Below, one piece after another: positions 17,965 through 27,982 of a DNA stretch of 64,000 nt. A program made the position numbers and the translations under genes. Source of the DNA: Bradyrhizobium sp. Ghvi (GTDB lineage: Bacteria > Pseudomonadota > Alphaproteobacteria > Rhizobiales > Xanthobacteraceae); assembly GCF_900115265.1 (NCBI RefSeq), contig NZ_FOVU01000015.1, positions 43,291 to 107,290 on the forward strand. Direction: 5' to 3'. Positions within the stretch are counted from its first letter, which is position 1, and each line of letters begins with the position of its first letter. The notes beneath the pieces were generated by a model. It was not told where the DNA came from. It saw only the letters and a program-made list of their open reading frames with translations, and made no database searches.

Positions 17965-18684
17965 ATGTTAGCGACCCCCATCTACATCATCTGCTCTCCT
18001 AGCCCGCAGGTCGGTAAAACTCTCATCGCTCGGGCCATGAGCGAGTTCTTGCTGCTGAAAAACGGTACAGTGCTGTCGTTTGATGTCAATTTGAAAGAGC
18101 CATCATTGCTCGACTACCTCCCCAACATCACGGAGACCGCGGATGTGATCGACACTTACGGCAAGATGCAGCTGATGGACCCTCTTGTGATCCACGATCG
18201 GGTACCCAAGGTAATCGATCTCGGCTTTCACGCCTTCGACGAATTCTTCAAGATGTGCGAGGAGATCGGCTTCATGAAGGAGACGGCGCGCTGCTATGTC
18301 GCCCCTATCATCCTCTTCGTTGCGGGCGCTGACCGCATCTCCTTTCGCGGTTACGAAATGCTGCGGCGGCGAATTCCGCCGGCGTCGCTGGTCACCGTCC
18401 ACAATGAATTCGTGCTGCGCGGCGGATTACCTGAAGCGATGGATGACGAGCGAGTGCTTCGGATTCCCGCGCTTCCGCTGTTCCTCAAGAGGTATATAGA
18501 CCGACTTAGCTTTTCCTTCACCGGATATCTGCGCAACGAGAAGGACTGGTCCACCGAGCTACATCAATGGATCCGACGGAATTACAGCATGTTTCGCGAT
18601 CTGGATTCGAGCGTCATGCTGCGAAAATCCTATCGATCTCGGGGGACGGATATCGACAGCCTACGTTGCACAAGGGCTACTTGA
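17965..18684 (+). CDS. second ParA-like P-loop ATPase
   Basis: The 239-residue product has the P-loop CSPSPQVGKTLIARAMSEF near its start, then LSFDVNLKEPSLLDYL and VIDLGFHAFDEFF in the places of the switch and Walker B segments of the preceding ParA-like protein. Both share the pattern of an acidic ITE(T/I)xD segment after the first 60 residues (YPEITEIVD and LPNITETAD), which suggests an old duplication. The deviant second Lys of ParA is absent (PQVGKT). It starts 59 bases after the first gene, likely in one operon. Function unknown. Confidence 0.65.
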   Translation: MLATPIYIICSPSPQVGKTLIARAMSEFLLLKNGTVLSFDVNLKEPSLLDYLPNITETADVIDTYGKMQLMDPLVIHDRVPKVIDLGFHAFDEFFKMCEEIGFMKETARCYVAPIILFVAGADRISFRGYEMLRRRIPPASLVTVHNEFVLRGGLPEAMDDERVLRIPALPLFLKRYIDRLSFSFTGYLRNEKDWSTELHQWIRRNYSMFRDLDSSVMLRKSYRSRGTDIDSLRCTRAT

Positions 18685-18902
18685 GATTCCGATCTGCTCG
18701 CGATCTATTCGTCCCGGCCTATAAGTAGTTTTCGAGGACGTTCTCAAAGGGACGCGAACGCATGAATTGCGGTATACGAATCTTCAGGTGGATTGCGCAT
18801 TTTTACCGTGATCGTCCGCACGGACCACGCGACCGGCAATTGACGGTAGCTCATTCGCCGAATGGCTCATGTAGACACGCGCGTCCTCGAAAGGATCGAG
18901 GA

Positions 18903-18936
18903 CTGTCTTCACCTTGGCGCTGTCTTCACCTTGGCG
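18903..18936 (+). repeat. 17-bp tandem duplication
   Basis: CTGTCTTCACCTTGGCG occurs twice head to tail, downstream of the 3' end of nopM. Confidence 0.9.
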
Positions 18937-18970
18937 GCTAGGCGGATCGACGGTCCTTATCCCAGGAGGC

Positions 18971-20617
18971 TCATAGATCAAGGCCGAGTTTCCCGAGCAC
19001 CTGGTGCATGACCGCGCTTTTGATCTCGCGGGCGATCTCGTTTCGGATCTGGGCCCCGAGCACCCGCTCGGCATCGGCATCGCCTGTCAAACCTTCCTCG
19101 GCCAGTCGGAGATGCAGACGGGTTTGAAACTCTTCGCCCATTGCGTCGACGAGCCGCTCCTGCATGGCAGCATAATCTTCGGGCGCGATGCGCCTCACCA
19201 CGCTTTCCCATGGTTGCCAGCGCGTTGCCAGATAGTCCGGAAATTCCGCCGCTTCCTGACTCCGCACCGATGCCTCGGCGCTGGCCACATCGTTCTTGGT
19301 CACGTGAGAGACGTTCATGAAGCGCATGTCGGGAGCAATGTGCCTTAGCTCGAGTGGGTCGCGCAGCTGGGTCTGGTAGGCAAGGTAGACCTCGATTTCA
19401 TCGACGTTCGCGTCGGGATCGGCGCGACGAAGCGAGTTGACCCTCTCGCGCGCGATTCCGTCCAGCGCTTCCAAGCGAAACATGACGCGGCCGTGTTGGA
19501 GCAGTTCGCCCAGCCGCCCGTCATAGACGCCGTCCTCGACATCAGCGTTCAGACGTGCGGTCTGCATCCCGTTCCAGGTCAAAGTAATGCGATCTTCGCA
19601 GCTCTCGCTCGCTCCCGAAGCCAACTCGAAATATTGCTTGCGCAAACGCGGCCTGACCGCTGCCTGCCCCAAATCTTCGGCGACGGCCTGGCGGAACGTC
19701 TCGTTGCCATAGTTCACGGTGCCCCGGAGCCTGTCGAGGAAGCGTGCATAGTCCGCGGCCCCCGCTTCATGGGCGAAGTGCTGCCAAGTCGCCATTGCCG
19801 TGGGCTCGCCCTCGAGCCAGTCCGCGGCAACCTCTTGGAGGGATCGCGGCTGAACTTCCACCGCGCCATCCGCCGTCGAGAAGAAAACCTGCGGACCGGA
19901 ATAGTGTCCGGCATGCATCGCTGTTGCCAGGCCGGCCTGCACCCAATCGGCGAGTGGATTATTCTCCAGATCAACGCTCGAGTCACGGCTTAGCTGCGTC
20001 AGCAGGGTCTCCGGCACGCTGGTCAGCTGGTTGTTGCTGGCGCCGAGCCACAGCAGCTCGGGCGGGACCGTCTCAGGTAGGCTGGTTAGCCGGTTGTGGC
20101 TGGCGCTGAGCCATTCGAGCTCAGCCGGAAGGGGCTCGGGCAGGTTCGTCAGCTGATTGTAGTCGACGTTCAGACGCTGGAGCCCGGCTGGAAGGTCGGG
20201 CAGGTGGGTCAGGCGGTTACCGCTAGCGTCCAACTCCTGAAGCGTTGCTGGAAGGGGTTCGGGCAGGCTGGTCAGCTGATTGTTGTCCACATTCAGGCGG
20301 CGCAACCAGGCCAGAATGGACGCCGACAAGGCGGTCAGCGACAGAGACGACAGATCTAGCGGCTCATTGAGATCACCCGTGCCACGCCAAGCCCTCGTTC
20401 GACTGACCGCCTGTTGCCGGTCCTCATCTTGCCCCTGCCCGTCTTCGGCAGCCCAGTCCGCCAGCACCTCCTCCTGCGAGGCAGCCGCCTCGGCAGCGCA
20501 CGCCTGCACGTCCGTCACGGCCTCTCCCCACTGCGATGCAGCCGCAGAGCCCGGTTCGGAGCTTTCCGAAGCGGAAGTTGCGGAAGGAGTACCAGTGCCA
20601 AGCTGTTCTGCATTCAT
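18971..20617 (-). CDS. nopM: T3SS effector NopM, LRR-NEL E3 ubiquitin ligase
   Basis: NopM-family effector of the IpaH/SspH class that ubiquitinates host proteins after injection. In the 548-residue product, residues 1-75 form a low-complexity secretion/translocation region, residues about 105-210 carry five to six leucine-rich repeats of the LxxLPxxLPxxLxxLxxxxNxLTxLP type, and the rest is the NEL catalytic domain. The catalytic Cys is seen in SESCEDRITLTWNG (C340) with the conserved CxD Asp at 342. A tts box on the same strand lies 277 bases upstream of the ATG. The frame is intact and the length usual for the family. Confidence 0.93.
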   Translation of the reverse strand: MNAEQLGTGTPSATSASESSEPGSAAASQWGEAVTDVQACAAEAAASQEEVLADWAAEDGQGQDEDRQQAVSRTRAWRGTGDLNEPLDLSSLSLTALSASILAWLRRLNVDNNQLTSLPEPLPATLQELDASGNRLTHLPDLPAGLQRLNVDYNQLTNLPEPLPAELEWLSASHNRLTSLPETVPPELLWLGASNNQLTSVPETLLTQLSRDSSVDLENNPLADWVQAGLATAMHAGHYSGPQVFFSTADGAVEVQPRSLQEVAADWLEGEPTAMATWQHFAHEAGAADYARFLDRLRGTVNYGNETFRQAVAEDLGQAAVRPRLRKQYFELASGASESCEDRITLTWNGMQTARLNADVEDGVYDGRLGELLQHGRVMFRLEALDGIARERVNSLRRADPDANVDEIEVYLAYQTQLRDPLELRHIAPDMRFMNVSHVTKNDVASAEASVRSQEAAEFPDYLATRWQPWESVVRRIAPEDYAAMQERLVDAMGEEFQTRLHLRLAEEGLTGDADAERVLGAQIRNEIAREIKSAVMHQVLGKLGLDL

Positions 20618-20893
20618 GGATGTTGTCTCTTCTGTAGCAAGATGAAGCGAACGCGCCGGGGCGGCGCATCTAGAACCGGCAACCCCGCCATGAATGACGC
20701 TCCACGGGCTAACTGCAATGAGGTCTCACGCACCGCTGGCACGAATCGCTGCTGCGAGTGCTATCGAGTAACTTCAGAGGGTGCAGCGAACCCAGGCGAA
20801 GTCTCGCTCGTGGATCGGTTGATATTCCCCTGTCAGATCTACGCCCGTTGAGCCGGGCCTACCAGCAAGAGCGACGTTCATGCTATAGGAGAA

Positions 20894-20913
20894 CCAGCTG
20901 TCGATAAGCTGAC
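20894..20913 (-). promoter_or_regulatory. tts box upstream of nopM
   Basis: On the minus strand the bases are GTCAGCTTATCGACAGCTGG, a good tts box pointing at nopM, leaving an unusually long leader of about 250 bases. Confidence 0.8.
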
Positions 20914-21391
20914 GGAGCGCGGAGCGAGGAAACCGGACGGCCTCATCAATTTCTCAAGTTTAGCTCAGCGCTCCGCAGACAAATCACTTCGAGCTGGGCC
21001 GACTGGGGCCGGGTGCCGGCACGCCGGCAGCGGGACGCTTAGGCCGGCAACTTTGCTGTCGCTTGCGGCGAGGCGCCACTTCCCGCTGCGTTCAAACGCT
21101 TACGCAAAATAGCTGATATAAATAGTTTGCAGCCCATCGCGCCTAACGCCGCTCGGCCTTGGCTACGAGACGCAGCGCGCACCCGAGGTTAACAACACGG
21201 GCTCGCTAAATTTCCCGATGACGAGTTCCCAGCCATTCTGGCATCAGCCACGAAGACGGCCCCCGCCTCGGCTCACCGTTACACATCTCGACGGGCAAGC
21301 GCTGATGAGGCGGCACTTGCCCCTTCGTTCGACCGAATGATCGAACAGATGCATCTGCACTGGTGCGACACAGAGCTTTTGTATGTCGAGC

Positions 21392-21637
21392 TCAATGTAG
21401 TCGATCCGCGCCGCGACCAATGAACTCGAGCATCGACTGTGCCTCGTTGATCTCGCGTGAAACACGCGTCAAGATCCGTATTGCTATCTCCTCCGTCGCG
21501 ATCAGTCCCGCTCTTTCGCAGGCTAACCCCAAATGAAGCATCACCTGCTCGTGAGAGGGCGCAATACGATTCTGCAACAAGCTGGTCGTCAATGACGAGA
21601 GCATGTGCTCGACGACGTCATTCTCCGCCTCGCTCAA
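21392..21637 (-). CDS. small hypothetical protein, 81 aa
   Basis: An 81-residue, largely helical product (NDVVEHMLSSLTTSLLQNRI, AIRILTRVSREINEAQSMLE). The frame begins with TTG preceded by AGAAGGA at a seven-base gap, which supports translation. No family is recognised. It stands alone in gene-poor DNA upstream of nopM on the same strand. Confidence 0.45.
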   Translation of the reverse strand: MSEAENDVVEHMLSSLTTSLLQNRIAPSHEQVMLHLGLACERAGLIATEEIAIRILTRVSREINEAQSMLEFIGRGADRLH

Positions 21638-23000
21638 GACCTAGTCCTTCTGATTTTTTGTTCAGTTCTGTAATCTTTGGCCATCATCGCCACAGTGTCG
21701 CTTCGAAGGATAGTGACTTCGACACTGCAGCTTCATGCCCGTTGAACGCTGCGATCGAGAGACCTATTTGGTCGGTTACCTCACTGCTCGGACCGCTTCT
21801 CCTCAGCACAGGGCGCACGGCTTTAGATAGCGAGAGTTGCACGATTGTTATAGCTCCACGGCGGCATTCCGCTCTTTTGGAGTGCCGACCGAATGATGCT
21901 GCAAATATGGAAAGCGCCCCTAATTCCCACCTTCCCAAGCAGAACGTCGTCAAGTGCGATACACGAGAAACTATTCTCTCGCAAACGTCTCGGCCGGCCT
22001 GAGCTCCGGCCTTTCGGCTCAACGCGTTGCAAGTCGTGGCGTAGCCCCACGATCTTCCTGCGCGGATGCTTTTCTGAAAACTCGGCAGAAATCTAGATCG
22101 ACATTCAGCCGCCGCCTTTTGCAGGAACACCGAATGGTCGGCGTTGCGCAATTGCTCGTCGCGCGTGAACACCACTGCTGAGAATTCAACGATTCGCTGG
22201 CGCGATCGATTTCGCCTAGTGCCCTCGTGAGGCTGCCTGGAAAGGGACATAAGCCCCCACCGCAGCGCTCTGTGCGGCGATCAGTGCTGCCGGTCATCGC
22301 CTCTTGCCGGATAAGAACCGTCTATTCCGTTGGATTTGCTTGCGAGTGCGGCTGTTCACTGAGCGCGCTTTCGCTGGACCGCTAAAAACAGATTACGGCT
22401 GAGGTTAGCCATGTTCTGCTGCCTATCACTCCATCATCCTTGCCATCTTGAGACTTCAACTAGTCAGCGTACTTGACAATGGCTGGTCCGGTGCCCCGTG
22501 CCGACGATGCAAATGGCTTTCCTGGCCATCGCCCAAAAGCTGGCAATCAGCAGGCCGCCCCATCGATCTCAATTTTGCGATGCGCCATAAACGCCTGCCA
22601 AGCGGGCCTTTATCTTATACGCATCGGCAAGCCTAGACCCTGTCGCAGCGTCAGATTCAAGCCATTAAATCGGTTTTCTGAGGCCGACTGTGTACAGTGG
22701 ATGCCGATAGCAATCGATGTCCGTAGAATGCTCATTTGGCTCGACACTGCGTCTAGCCGACATTTGCCTCGGATTGAAAAGATCCCAACCCGGGCGCGTG
22801 CGTTTCTTTGATTGGGTGTCGCGTCCCAGGGATCGCAGTCAGGCCGGCTCACCTTCCTCAAACAATCGTGCCCATGGCCTTGTTGATGTGGTTCACCGCG
22901 CCCATAAACTATTTATCGGATAAGCCATTGCGAATGCCGGGTAGTACCGCGGGTGACGATCGCCGTGCTTGACACTCCAGGGACAAAGTGAACTACATCT
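21638..23000. other. gene-poor, probably decayed DNA
   Basis: About 1.36 kb of short overlapping frames on both strands without ribosome sites or recognisable domains. I could not assign it to an insertion sequence or a known gene remnant. Confidence 0.45.
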
Positions 23001-23297
23001 GTGATGACATCAATTGATGATACATTAAGTGAGATCAGATGGCTGCGGAACGAAATCTGGCGCCACCGTCGATCTCTTAAAAAGGACCTACCTGAGCGCA
23101 AGGCCGTTGAGAAGCGTCTGCTTGAACAGCTTTCTGCCTTTGAACGGCTCTTGTCGACGGCGTTTCCTTTGACCTTGAGCCCTAAAGTGTATTCGGCCAA
23201 GAGCATCACGATCGGGCGAAGCGACTCGCCTGAAGCGCGCATCGAGAACGCCGCAATGGCATCCAGCGGTTCCTTCGGGAAGTCGACTGGCGGCTAA
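23001..23297 (+). CDS. hypothetical protein, 98 aa
   Basis: A 98-residue frame with a strongly charged helical core (LSEIRWLRNEIWRHRRSLKK and RKAVEKRLLEQLSAFERLLS) that could form a coiled coil. The start is GTG followed by ATG; no strong ribosome site is seen. Nothing in it points to a function. Confidence 0.35.
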   Translation: MMTSIDDTLSEIRWLRNEIWRHRRSLKKDLPERKAVEKRLLEQLSAFERLLSTAFPLTLSPKVYSAKSITIGRSDSPEARIENAAMASSGSFGKSTGG

Positions 23298-23858
23298 CAA
23301 ACAAGGTTTCCTAGCTCTATCTCTCCCTTGAGCCCCGCAGTCGAGACCAAGCTAATCTCCAGCTGGAAGACCGCGATGGAGCAAACCTCCAATGCTAACA
23401 CGCCGGCGATCTTTGCCAACGATAGCCGATTTAGTCATCTGCCGGAAAATACTTGGTTGCGGGCCACAACGCCATAGATTGATGGGCAGCACGGATTACT
23501 GCAGATGTCCGGCCGTAACCACCACAGTTTACGCAGATTGTCCTTCCGACCAGTTACAGCGAGGCGATGGCAATCTCACGACGGCCTCAAAGTGGGCGAA
23601 TGGCTGCAGCGCAGGATAAATCGCAGCTGCTGCAGACGAAATCGAAGTTCAGAGCACATTACAACCTTGTAAGACGCGTGGGCGCACTACCGATCGCTGA
23701 TCGAGGCCGATCGATTCACGGAGCTCAATGGCCCTGATGGATGAATAGCGGCTCGCCAGGATGATGGTCCAGCCCGATCGACTTTCGGCCACCAAGCTGG
23801 CCAAACTCCGGCTGACTACCTCACTGCGCTCGATTTCTGCAACTGCCGCTCGGACGCC

Positions 23859-24248
23859 TCACTCGCGATGAAGGACGACCGGAAGCCTGTTGAGATGCCG
23901 TCTCGCTCCATCGTTTCTCTCCGCCGCGGTTGGCACCATGCGGCGGCATGCGCCGCGCAAGTTTTTGAAATTATCTCTAAGACAAAACATGGCTACGTCG
24001 GCATCGCTACGCCCTGTAAAGCGGTCACAGAAGCGGATCACGTCTGGTCTGCACGACAACAAGACTTCCTCGGCCCGTCGATCTCGCGCGCGAGCGTATC
24101 CTGTGCACCACGTCGCTGCGATTACGATCGCGGCGAGGGCGGCTGCACAGTGATGCGCATTGCGAGTCCAGTCGATTCGTCGCTCTTGATTCACCAAACC
24201 TCTCTTAAGCCGCATAACCTTCACTATTGTTCTCTGCGCCGCGAGCAT
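23859..24248 (-). CDS. periplasmic Cys-rich repeat protein, small
   Basis: The product (129 residues from the longest start, 118 from an internal ATG) has a hydrophobic stretch AALAAIVIAATWCTGYARA that looks like a signal peptide, followed by the pattern C-x4-I-x2-FC...FCL-x12-C (CRPDVIRFCDRFTGRSDADVA, then MFCLRDNFKNLRGACRRM). Small exported proteins with such four-Cys units occur in many rhizobia. The role is unknown. The minus-strand frame is intact while its surroundings look decayed. Confidence 0.55.
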   Translation of the reverse strand: MLAAQRTIVKVMRLKRGLVNQERRIDWTRNAHHCAAALAAIVIAATWCTGYARARDRRAEEVLLSCRPDVIRFCDRFTGRSDADVAMFCLRDNFKNLRGACRRMVPTAAERNDGARRHLNRLPVVLHRE

Positions 24249-25260
24249 AATCTGTTTATCGGATTTGGGCCGCCTCGGCTGCCACTGTCTCGCTGTTGCG
24301 GGCGCCGACGCAATGCTTACGGGCTCCCGATCACCGTTCCGTCACGCGCAGCACGCTGATTGCGAAGACCGAGATACAACAGAGATCGGTCGTTTAGCGC
24401 TTGAGTGGCGATGCTGGCTCCCAATACGGCGTTCTGCTTCGCAACGCTACAACCTGACGCCACGGTCGATTCAAGCACTTTGAGCGTCTGAATTCGCTCA
24501 CGGGGCAGCTGCCAAAGATCGATTACCCGATACTGCCCACGCGCACCACTGCAACCCCAAAGCCCTCCTTAGACAAATAGGCCTTCACGATAGCGACAAG
24601 CACGTTGTGATTAGCGAGGGATATAGCGCTGCCGCAGCGAAATCAGGCGATGTCGCGGTCCAAGCTGGAGCATCAGCAGGCCCAAATTGTGCGCCTCGAG
24701 TCCCAACCCGTTCGTCGCTGACGCAAGAATTCCTTAGGAGCCTGTCAAATTATCTATCCTGGGCAGGTCAATCCTGGGCCACCTCGCGTTGCAAAGAAAA
24801 GCCCGGTCGCCCTGAAATGCGCCCGCAACCGGTGCTGCGACGAAGACGCTTTCCCTAGCTGGAGGGCGCAGCATGTCAAGCTTACATGAGCCCTTTTTTC
24901 CAAGCGCCCGGCAGCCGACCTTCTCCTGCGCGCACGTCGGAAGGTTCGCCAAATCGGATGGCATGAATTTGTGCATCATTGACGAGTTCTACGGCCGCAT
25001 GTTCGCCAAAGCACCATCTCCAATCCAAGAGGCGATGGAACATCCTCAGCTTCCATCTCGTAGCTCGGCATGTGCGGTAGGTGACGCGAGCGTCCAAAGC
25101 CCTACAATAAGATGCGGCGATTTAAGACCCGAGTAGAGGCCGATAAAAGCCTCTCTCGCCGCTAAGACACGCAGGTATTCCTCGAAACGGCACGCCGATT
25201 GCTGGGTAGGGATCAGCCAGTCTCCGCCAAGGAAGCTGTAGCGCCGGAGCCGGAGTTCCA
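24249..25260. other. gene-poor stretch before the mod remnants
   Basis: About 1 kb of short frames with no motif or ribosome site that I can support. Confidence 0.45.
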
Positions 25261-25778
25261 ATGAAGTTTATCCGATTCATCCTGATCGACCTGGCCTTGA
25301 TGCTGCTCGCACCCGAGAATGCAGAGGCCATGATCATGGCTCCCAGCGCAAACCTCAAATCGACTACCAAAGCTGTGGGATCCTTGATGCGGATCTCCGG
25401 CTCTGAGCGATTATTCAGCTCCCGACATCTTGACCACCAAATCTCTCGAGCCGCGCAACTTGCACATTCAGCAGAAGCCGTCGGGGCGGCCAAGCAGGCT
25501 GAGAACCTCGCGCTGCTCGACAGGCGCTTTGCCTCTCATTGGCAAGCGCACAGGGCAGCATCCGATTGTCACGATCCTCGTGGCGCGGAGATCCTCAAGA
25601 AGCCTCTGATCTTAACACAGATCTGCAGTCCGCCGTCACACCTTATGCCATCATGCGAGCAGAGAAGCCGTGCACGAGCGGCACAGGCCGGATTATCGGA
25701 GGCATGGCCATCATCTCTATTGCAGCGATTGTGCTCGTGACTTGGACAAGAAGATACCGCACAGGCGCAGGTTCATGA
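25261..25778 (+). pseudogene. modA/modB remnants of a molybdate ABC transporter
   Basis: At 25261 a signal-peptide-like start (MKFIRFILIDLALMLLAPEN) is followed by MAPSANLKSTTKAV, which resembles the FAAASLKxAL segment at the start of mature ModA, and by QISRAAQLAHSAEAV, resembling the KQIExGAPADxFIS region. The frame then loses homology. In another frame a segment ending AIISIAAIVLVTWTRRYRTG closes with a TGA that overlaps the modC ATG (ATGA), as expected for the last helix of ModB. Most of modA and nearly all of modB are missing. The reading is an inference from faint similarity plus the intact-looking junction with modC. Confidence 0.45.
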
Positions 25779-26899
25779 GAGAAGCAAGAACGGGCTATAT
25801 CGAGGTGGCCTTCAACGGCTCTCTCGAAAACATTCCGCTAGATGCGCAATTCAGCCTGCCAGCCAAAGGCGTCACAGCAATTTTTGGTCCGCCCGGGTGC
25901 GGCAAGACCACACTCGCGCGCTGCATCGCTGGTGTACAGCGTCTGCCGATCGGTTTTTGTGCAGTCGATGGAGAGATTTGGCAGGATGAGACGACGTTTC
26001 GACCACCTCATCGGCGTCCCGTCGCATATGTATTCCGACCACCAATTCCCCTTGCTCATTGGTCTGTACGGCGCACCCTACTCTATAGGGCGTCACAATC
26101 GACACCGACACTGATCGATTTTGATGGTGTAGTCGAATTGCTCGCCTTGGCGCCACTGCTCGAGCGTTCGCCATCACATCTTTCCGCGGCCGAGCGGCAG
26201 CGACTTGCCCTTGGCAGCGCACTGTTAGGCCAGCCTCGGCTACTTTTGCTGGACGATCCACTCATTGTGCTCGACCGCTCCGCCAAACGCGAGATCCTGC
26301 CATTTCTCGAGCGCATGCGGGAAACGCTCCCGTTGCCGATGATCTACATAAGCGACGATATCGCTGATATCGAGCGTTTGGCCGATCATCTTGTCATGAT
26401 GAAAGATGGCGTGGTGACTTCGGCCGGGCCGCTCAATGTCGTTCAGAGCGATCCGGTGCTTGCCAGGCGCGGCGAAGCGGCAGTCTGTCTTGATACCTTG
26501 GTCGGCGGCTATGACGGACGCTATGGGCTGATCATGCTTCGCCTCAACCGAGCGCGCCTTGCAATCCCTGGAGTGCCGCTTAGACCGGGCGCGCAGCTGC
26601 GGCTGCGCATCGCAGCCAGCGACGTCAGCATTGCGTGCGCGCCACCACGTACAAGCTCTATCCTCAATGTATTCCCGGCACGCATCAAAGGCTCTCTGCC
26701 GTTCGGCGAGGCGGAGGTCACCTTGGTTCTGGCTCTTGAAACTGGCCGTTCTGGCGTGCCGCTTTTGGCGCGCATCACGCGCCGCTCCTTTGATGCGCTG
26801 CGGCTCAGCAATGGAGCGGACGTGTTTGCCGAGGTCGCGCGCGCCGTTCCGTTCGCGGCTGCCGATCGGTACTTGCAATGCCTGCCACGGTCCGCATGA
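25775..26899 (+). CDS. modC: ModC-type molybdate ABC transporter ATPase, altered motifs
   Basis: A 374-residue ABC ATPase with a C-terminal molybdate-binding MOP-like domain (about residues 300-365), the ModC layout. Walker A is intact (GPPGCGKTT), but other key sites are changed: Q-loop VAYVFRPP instead of a Gln, signature LSAAERQR instead of LSGGExQR, Walker B LLLLDDPL with Asp for the catalytic Glu, and IYISDDI where the switch His is expected. With its membrane and binding-protein genes reduced to remnants, it probably no longer drives transport. Molybdate for nitrogenase must then come from a transporter elsewhere. The frame itself is complete. Confidence 0.75.
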   Translation: MREARTGYIEVAFNGSLENIPLDAQFSLPAKGVTAIFGPPGCGKTTLARCIAGVQRLPIGFCAVDGEIWQDETTFRPPHRRPVAYVFRPPIPLAHWSVRRTLLYRASQSTPTLIDFDGVVELLALAPLLERSPSHLSAAERQRLALGSALLGQPRLLLLDDPLIVLDRSAKREILPFLERMRETLPLPMIYISDDIADIERLADHLVMMKDGVVTSAGPLNVVQSDPVLARRGEAAVCLDTLVGGYDGRYGLIMLRLNRARLAIPGVPLRPGAQLRLRIAASDVSIACAPPRTSSILNVFPARIKGSLPFGEAEVTLVLALETGRSGVPLLARITRRSFDALRLSNGADVFAEVARAVPFAAADRYLQCLPRSA

Positions 26900-26914
26900 G
26901 AGCGTTCGACAGCT

Positions 26915-27430
26915 GTGCCCGGATACGAGAAACACATCAAAAGGAACCCGTCCGCGATCGATAATTTGGACGCGATAGATCCGAATAGTGTCGGGGCTAT
27001 TCGCTACCGTCCGAAAGACGATGTGGATCGGCTACTCGCCGATTTCGCTCAGGATATGCGCAGAAAGCCGTCCGCGTCGGCGGCATCGTGCAGCAAGACG
27101 CGAGGCGCGCAAATGGCACGCACGTCATGCTCGCAATTGACGTTGCGACAGGACAAGAGATCTCGATTTCCCAGCCACTCGGCAGCCGGAGCTCTGTCCT
27201 ATAATCTCGATACAAATGGGCTTGCCGAGGCCGCAGCTGTCCTTTCCCAGGCACTTCGCAACAAGATCGATCTTCTCGTGATAAATAAATTCGCCAAACA
27301 AGAAGCCGACGGCCGGGCCCTGCGCGCCGAATTCGTTGGGCCTATCAGTACTGACAGTCGTTGCAGAAATTCCTTGCCGACTGGCGAAGCTTCACCCCGG
27401 GCGGTGGCACGCTACCGCTTGTGATCGTCA
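26915..27430 (+). pseudogene. frameshifted DUF2478 (molybdenum-associated NTPase-like) gene
   Basis: Pieces of a DUF2478 protein are found in changing frames: DDVDRLLADFAQDMRRK, then in another frame VRVGGIVQQDARRANGTHVM and LAIDVATGQEISISQPLG, then back in the first frame NGLAEAAAVLSQALRNKIDL and LVINKFAKQEADGRALRAEF, and finally FLADWRSFTPGGGTLPL in a third. At least three frame changes show the gene is broken. DUF2478 genes commonly lie beside mod and nif genes, which supports the reading of the whole 25.3-27.4 kb stretch as a decayed molybdate locus. Confidence 0.65.
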
Positions 27431-27919
27431 ATTCTGGGAGCAGTAATGGCGCGAGATCTCAACGCGCGCGGCGCGCAGCGTCAGCACCAGCTGCTTTTAT
27501 TTGGAGACCCGGACCGCTTGGTGACGACAGTAAGACTGTCGAGCACGTCGTCTCCGAAATCGCGCATCAGGCTCTTTCGCCCCCGAAAACAGCCTTAGCA
27601 CCGGCGTCCGCTCCCACGCTCCGTGCCAGGTGATTCCTCGCGAACGTGCCTTCGAACCTTCGACGGCGAGACGTCGCAGTTCAACCAGCTGCACGCGCTA
27701 ACCAGTTCAAGCCGATATCATCCCCTCAGTCGGTTCGCCCGTCGACTAGGAGATTGCTAAGATTCAGGTCTGGTTGCCGTGTCCCCGCCAACCGCCTGGC
27801 CAGCGCCCGCGTACAAGACTGTGGGAAGGGAGCTTGGCTACAGATTTCTCGCTGATCGACGCTCCAAGCGCGCGGGCATGCCTTTATCAAAGCCGCTGGA
27901 ATCTACTCCTGAGAACGGA
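27431..27919. other. intergenic stretch before ahpC
   Basis: Nearly 490 bases with only short frames. I searched it for a TGT-N10-ACA NifA site and found none; the sigma-54 element of ahpC lies at its right end. Confidence 0.45.
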
Positions 27920-27935
27920 TGGCATATAGCTTGCT
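27920..27935 (+). promoter_or_regulatory. -24/-12 (sigma-54) promoter of ahpC-ahpD
   Basis: TGGCATATAGCTTGCT fits TGGCAY-N5-TTGCW exactly, 48 bases before the ahpC ATG. Confidence 0.75.
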
Positions 27936-27982
27936 TCAACAGTGAAGCCACCATCTACAGAAAGCAAGTTTGTGAGGACAGC

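Noticed and set aside
17156..18684. Plasmid partition locus
   Set aside because: Although both products are ParA-like, there is no parB, rep gene or direct-repeat centromere in the surrounding sequence.
21457..22250. Long overlapping frames on both strands
   Set aside because: Neither shows a conserved motif, ribosome site or normal composition; I tried to read a LysR-type regulator here and could not support it.
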